Assembly: GCA_938001995.1 (NCBI GenBank)
Contig: CALLAV010000030.1
Coordinates: 1-10,061, forward strand
DNA length: 10,061 nucleotides
Source of the DNA: an uncultured Amylibacter sp.
GTDB taxonomy: Bacteria; Pseudomonadota; Alphaproteobacteria; Rhodobacterales; Rhodobacteraceae
Reading direction: 5' to 3'
The notes beneath the pieces were generated by a model, which was given only the letters and a program-made list of their open reading frames with translations, did no database searches and had not been told where the DNA came from. Position numbers and translations under genes: made by a program. Below are positions 6,778 to 10,061 of this stretch, piece after piece; the stretch's first letter is position 1, and the number at the start of each line of letters is the position of its first letter.

Positions 6778-8193
6778 TCAAGCGTCTTCGTCACCCTCGC
6801 CGTTGTCGTCAATTTCGGCAATGCGCGTGCCTGCCTTATTGGTTGTGACCACGTTCAGGGTTTTCAGCTTCCGGTGCAGCGCACTGCGTTCCATACCAAC
6901 AAAATTCGCCGTACGGGAAATATTGCCGCCAAAACGGTTGATCTGCGCCATAAGGTATTCCCGTTCGAACATTTCGCGAGCTTCACGCAAAGGCAGCGTG
7001 GCGTAGTTGTTGGAAAGACCAGCGCTTTCACCACCGCCACCCCCTTCGTTGCCGGGAATTTCAGACGGTTCGATGTCACCTTTTTCGGGGCCAAGGATCA
7101 GCACACGTTCAATCACATTGCGCAGTTGGCGCACATTTCCAGGCCAAGCCATGGTTTGCAACAACGCTTCGGTTTCCTCGGCAAGCGCGCGCACAGGCAG
7201 GCCTTGAGCGGCGTTCAACTCTTCCATGAAATGCTCGGCGAGCATGGCGATATCTTCGCGGCGCGCTTCCAGGGACGGCACGGTGATCGGCACCACGTTC
7301 AGGCGGTGATAAAGCTCTTCGCGGAAATTCCCTGCGGCGATTTCCTGTTGCAGGTCGCGGTTGGTGGCCGAGAGGACACGGATATCAACGCGCACTTTGT
7401 CGGACCCGCCAACGCGGTTAAACGACTGTTCAACCAGCACACGCAGGATTTTCGACTGTGTGCCGATGGGCATATCTGCCACTTCGTCAAAGAACAGAAT
7501 GCCGCCATGGGCCTGTTCCAGCAAACCCGGTTCAAACCCGCGCTCCCCGCCTTCACGGCCAAACAGAACCTCTTCCATGCGATCAGGTTCGATGCTGGCG
7601 GAATTAACCGAAATAAACGGCGCTTTGGCGCGGTCCGATTTGGAATGGATGTAGCGTGCAGCCACTTCTTTGCCGCAGCCCGATGGACCTGTCAGCATCA
7701 CACGCCCGTTGGTTTTGGTCACTTTGTCCAACTGGCTTTGCAAATTGCGGAAAGCCGCGGAATTGCCGACCATCACGGATGAGGTTACATCGCGCACCTT
7801 TAATTGCGCGTTTTCGCGGCGCAGACGGGATGTTTCCATGGCCCGCGCGATCACCACCATCAATTGGTCAATGTTAAACGGCTTTTCGATAAAGTCGTAA
7901 GCACCCTGTTTCACCGCAGCAACGGCGATTTCAATGTTGCCATGACCCGAGATAATCACAACAGGAATATCAGGATTGTCGCGCCGCACAGTTTTCAGGA
8001 TGTCGATCCCGTCCAGCTTGCTTTCCTTAAGCCAGATATCGAGAATTATGAGGTCTGGCGCCTCTTTATTGATTTCGGAAAATGTATCGTCTGAGTTGGC
8101 CGCTTTGCGGGTTGTGTACCCTTCGTCCACCAAAATATCGGACACAAGTTCTCGAATGTCTTTTTCGTCATCAACGACTAAAATATCGCCCAT
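6778..8193 (-). CDS. ntrX: Response regulator NtrX (nitrogen/redox-linked, NtrC family)
   Basis: This 471-residue regulator has three domains. The receiver domain (1-120) has D8/D9, the phosphoacceptor D52 in LDIWL, S82 and K104. The AAA+ domain (about 140-365) has Walker A GPSGCGKE (169-176), Walker B GILFFDE (231-237) and SATNRDL (275-281). A glycine-rich linker (384-388) leads to a Fis-type helix-turn-helix (about 403-448; GNISRTANFVGMERSALHRKLKTL), then a short acidic tail. The loop between LFG (210-212) and LLEQAHGG reads REGGERGFEPG in place of the sigma-54-contacting GAFTGA, so it is probably not a classical sigma-54 activator; lack of GAFTGA is known among alphaproteobacterial NtrX proteins. 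NtrX is phosphorylated by NtrY and is linked to nitrogen metabolism, redox and envelope control in this class. AGGAG nine bases upstream supports the ATG at 8193. It follows ntrY by 25 nt. Confidence 0.95.
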   Translation of the reverse strand: MGDILVVDDEKDIRELVSDILVDEGYTTRKAANSDDTFSEINKEAPDLIILDIWLKESKLDGIDILKTVRRDNPDIPVVIISGHGNIEIAVAAVKQGAYDFIEKPFNIDQLMVVIARAMETSRLRRENAQLKVRDVTSSVMVGNSAAFRNLQSQLDKVTKTNGRVMLTGPSGCGKEVAARYIHSKSDRAKAPFISVNSASIEPDRMEEVLFGREGGERGFEPGLLEQAHGGILFFDEVADMPIGTQSKILRVLVEQSFNRVGGSDKVRVDIRVLSATNRDLQQEIAAGNFREELYHRLNVVPITVPSLEARREDIAMLAEHFMEELNAAQGLPVRALAEETEALLQTMAWPGNVRQLRNVIERVLILGPEKGDIEPSEIPGNEGGGGGESAGLSNNYATLPLREAREMFEREYLMAQINRFGGNISRTANFVGMERSALHRKLKTLNVVTTNKAGTRIAEIDDNGEGDEDA

Positions 8194-8202
8194 CTATTAC
8201 CA

Positions 8203-8207
8203 CTCCT
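8203..8207 (-). promoter_or_regulatory. Ribosome binding site of ntrX
   Basis: AGGAG on the minus strand lies nine bases before the ntrX ATG, inside the 25-nt gap after the ntrY stop. It is the best-formed Shine-Dalgarno sequence in the window and suggests that NtrX is translated efficiently and independently of ntrY. Confidence 0.65.
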
Positions 8208-8218
8208 GCTCGGGCCTC

Positions 8219-10061
8219 TTATTGGGCCGCTTTAATACCTTCTTCTATGTTACCTAGCTCGTTGCCGAAAGGCAACACAATGCGCGCCATTGCGCCGATG
8301 CGATTTGACGCGTCAAAAGGCGGTGCATCCAGCAGCTCCAATGTGCCGCCGTGTTCTTCAATAATCTTCTTAACAATCGGCAATCCGAGCCCTGTTCCAC
8401 TGTCGCGATGGGTCACATATGGCTCAAACAAACGCGACCGATTTTCTGTGGGCAAACCCATGCCATTGTCCTGAATTTCAATGATCGTTTCGGTGTCGTT
8501 ACCCGTGACGTTGACGCGGATTTCTGGGGCAAAATCTTCTGGCTTTTCGTCCATGCCTTCAATGGCTTCACCCGCGTTCTTAATCAAGTTTGTGAGGGCT
8601 TGATTGAACATGGTCGCATCGATATTCGCAAGGATCTCGTCCATCGGCAGGTTCAGGGTGATTTGCGTCGGCGACAGCGCCTCTTTTTGCAAGACCACAA
8701 CATCACGGATCAGTTTGGCAAGGTCTTCATCACGGCGTTCCGGTTCGGGCATACGGGCGAACTTTGAAAACTCGTCCACGATGCGGCGCAGATCGTTTGT
8801 CTGGCGAATGATCACATCAGAATATTGATTGAGGTCTGCGGCATTTTCACCAAGCATGGGGCCAAACTTGCGTTTCATACGCTCAGCCGACAACTGAATC
8901 GGTGTCAGAGGATTCTTAATCTCATGTGCAATCCGCCGCGCCACATCACCCCACGCGGCAAGGCGTTGGGCTGACACAAGCGAGGTCACATCATCAAAGG
9001 TCACAACATACCCTTCAAGCGAGCCTTCTTCGGAGGTGCGCACCGCCATACGAACCAGCAAAATTTCAGGGCTGTCCGCACGGGTTAAACGAATTTCTTC
9101 TTGGGCCACATTTGTGGTGCGCCCTTCAAGTTTTGCAAACAGTGGCGCGAATTCTGGGACAGCAAGGATCAGCGCCTTATCCACATCGCCGTCCATATCA
9201 AGGTTCAACAAACGGGACGCGGCGGCGTTCATCATTGCGATTTCGCCTTCTTCATTCACGCCAATCACCCCAGCCGTAACCCCAGAAAGAACGCTATCAA
9301 ACAAACGTCGGCGGCGTTCGGTACGTTCATTCGCTTCGCGCAAATCATCGTGCTGACGCTTAACCTGTTGGGTCATACGATTGAACGTGCGCCCCAACAT
9401 GGCGATTTCATCATCGCCTTTTTCTTCTTTAACACGCACACCCAGATCACCCGCAATCACCCGCTGCGCCGCCCCCGCCAAACGTCCCACAGGACGCGCG
9501 AGGCGTTCGGCAAACCACAAGCCCAGCCAGATAGCTGCAAGGATCACAATCAGCGCAAACCCGAGGTAAATCAGCGCAAGATCAAACAACAACTGGTCCC
9601 GCTCCTGTTCCCCCTGATTGTACAGAGCGACGGTTTCCTTCGTTTCATCCAGCAGGTTCAGGATTTCTCCATCCACACTGCGGGACACATAAACATACCG
9701 ATCAGGATAGGCATTCAAGCGGATCAATGCGCGGAATTCGTTGTTGTCCCAGTCTTGGATCACAACGGTTTTGCCCTGCTCTGCCTGTTCTAGGCTGGTG
9801 GCAGAGGGCTCTTCAAAGTCGAACAAATAGCTGCGTTCACCGCGCGCTTTCAGTCGCGCGCCGCCATCAATCACATAGGCTTCTTTTAGCCCTCGCTGAA
9901 TGCGCTGTTGGCCAAGCGTTAGGGACGATCGCAATTCGCCCTCAGCATTCAAACCCAGCACCTGGCGTTGCTGGTTCAAGAACTGCGCGATCAATTGCGC
10001 GTCCGTCACAAGATCGTCACGCTGTTCGTTTTCATAGGCTTGCGCCGCAGCAAGTGAATTG
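8219..10061 (-). CDS. ntrY: Membrane sensor histidine kinase NtrY, 5' end outside window
   Basis: About 613 residues are visible; full-length NtrY is usually 730-770, so the first membrane helices lie beyond the window. Numbering from the window edge, residues 1-155 form the extracytoplasmic sensor region (NSLAAAQAYENEQRDDL...). A membrane helix follows at about 158-183 (LALIYLGFALIVILAAIWLGLW). Next come a HAMP segment (about 185-240), a PAS domain (about 250-355; SVLSGVTAGVIGVNEEGEI), and the kinase core. The phospho-accepting H379 is in AHEIKNPLTP (codon at 8926-8924). The ATPase domain has N box NLIKNAGEAI, G1 DNGMGLP and G2 GTGLGLPIVKK. A GTG at 10009 could be mistaken for a start, but the frame runs on upstream with NtrY-like sequence. 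The kinase phosphorylates NtrX, encoded 25 nt downstream. Signals proposed for NtrY include nitrogen and redox state. Confidence 0.95.
   Translation of the reverse strand, partial: NSLAAAQAYENEQRDDLVTDAQLIAQFLNQQRQVLGLNAEGELRSSLTLGQQRIQRGLKEAYVIDGGARLKARGERSYLFDFEEPSATSLEQAEQGKTVVIQDWDNNEFRALIRLNAYPDRYVYVSRSVDGEILNLLDETKETVALYNQGEQERDQLLFDLALIYLGFALIVILAAIWLGLWFAERLARPVGRLAGAAQRVIAGDLGVRVKEEKGDDEIAMLGRTFNRMTQQVKRQHDDLREANERTERRRRLFDSVLSGVTAGVIGVNEEGEIAMMNAAASRLLNLDMDGDVDKALILAVPEFAPLFAKLEGRTTNVAQEEIRLTRADSPEILLVRMAVRTSEEGSLEGYVVTFDDVTSLVSAQRLAAWGDVARRIAHEIKNPLTPIQLSAERMKRKFGPMLGENAADLNQYSDVIIRQTNDLRRIVDEFSKFARMPEPERRDEDLAKLIRDVVVLQKEALSPTQITLNLPMDEILANIDATMFNQALTNLIKNAGEAIEGMDEKPEDFAPEIRVNVTGNDTETIIEIQDNGMGLPTENRSRLFEPYVTHRDSGTGLGLPIVKKIIEEHGGTLELLDAPPFDASNRIGAMARIVLPFGNELGNIEEGIKAAQ

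Noticed and set aside
6874..7782. Long plus-strand open frame of about 300 codons
   Set aside because: It is antisense to ntrX, whose domains are fully conserved; the plus-strand peptide resembles no family and reflects codon bias of the opposite strand.
9101..9793. Plus-strand open frame of about 230 codons
   Set aside because: It is antisense to the conserved sensor, HAMP and PAS regions of ntrY.
10007..10009. GTG as the start of ntrY
   Set aside because: The frame continues upstream to the window edge with NtrY-like sequence, and a start here would remove the first membrane helices.

Overview
All eight protein genes in this window lie on the minus strand, so transcription runs from right to left. 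The gene content, the protein sequences and a moderate-to-high GC content point to an alphaproteobacterium, most likely a Rhodobacterales / Roseobacter-group member. This is judged from recall of the families; no database search was run.

Right and centre (10061 down to 2170) hold a chromosomal cluster in the order ntrY (5' end outside the window) - ntrX - trkA - trkH - hfq - hflX. NtrY is a membrane sensor kinase and NtrX its response regulator. TrkA and TrkH are the NAD(H)-gated regulatory subunit and the channel subunit of a potassium uptake system. Hfq is the RNA chaperone and HflX a ribosome-associated GTPase. Gaps are 25 nt (ntrY-ntrX), 57 nt (ntrX-trkA), 8 nt (trkA-trkH), 156 nt (trkH-hfq) and 3 nt (hfq-hflX). 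The 156-nt gap before hfq is the only one in this block with obvious room for a promoter and a structured leader.

Left (2004 down to 1) holds a second, tightly overlapping set: a MoxR-family AAA+ ATPase, a metallo-beta-lactamase-fold hydrolase, and the first 71 codons of a CoxE-like von Willebrand factor A protein that runs off the window. MoxR and VWA proteins commonly work together as chaperones for assembling or metallating other proteins. The client here is unknown and the hydrolase between them is of unknown substrate. A 165-nt spacer separates the two blocks. It carries a weak terminator-like hairpin and a segment resembling a short intergenic motif I recall from many Rhodobacterales genomes.

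The window is mostly conserved core genome. I see no mobile element, CRISPR array, tRNA or rRNA. The points most worth checking are the missing sigma-54 contact motif in NtrX, a possible Hfq autoregulatory site in the hfq leader, the same-frame hfq/hflX junction with a TTG start, and the MoxR-hydrolase-CoxE gene set.
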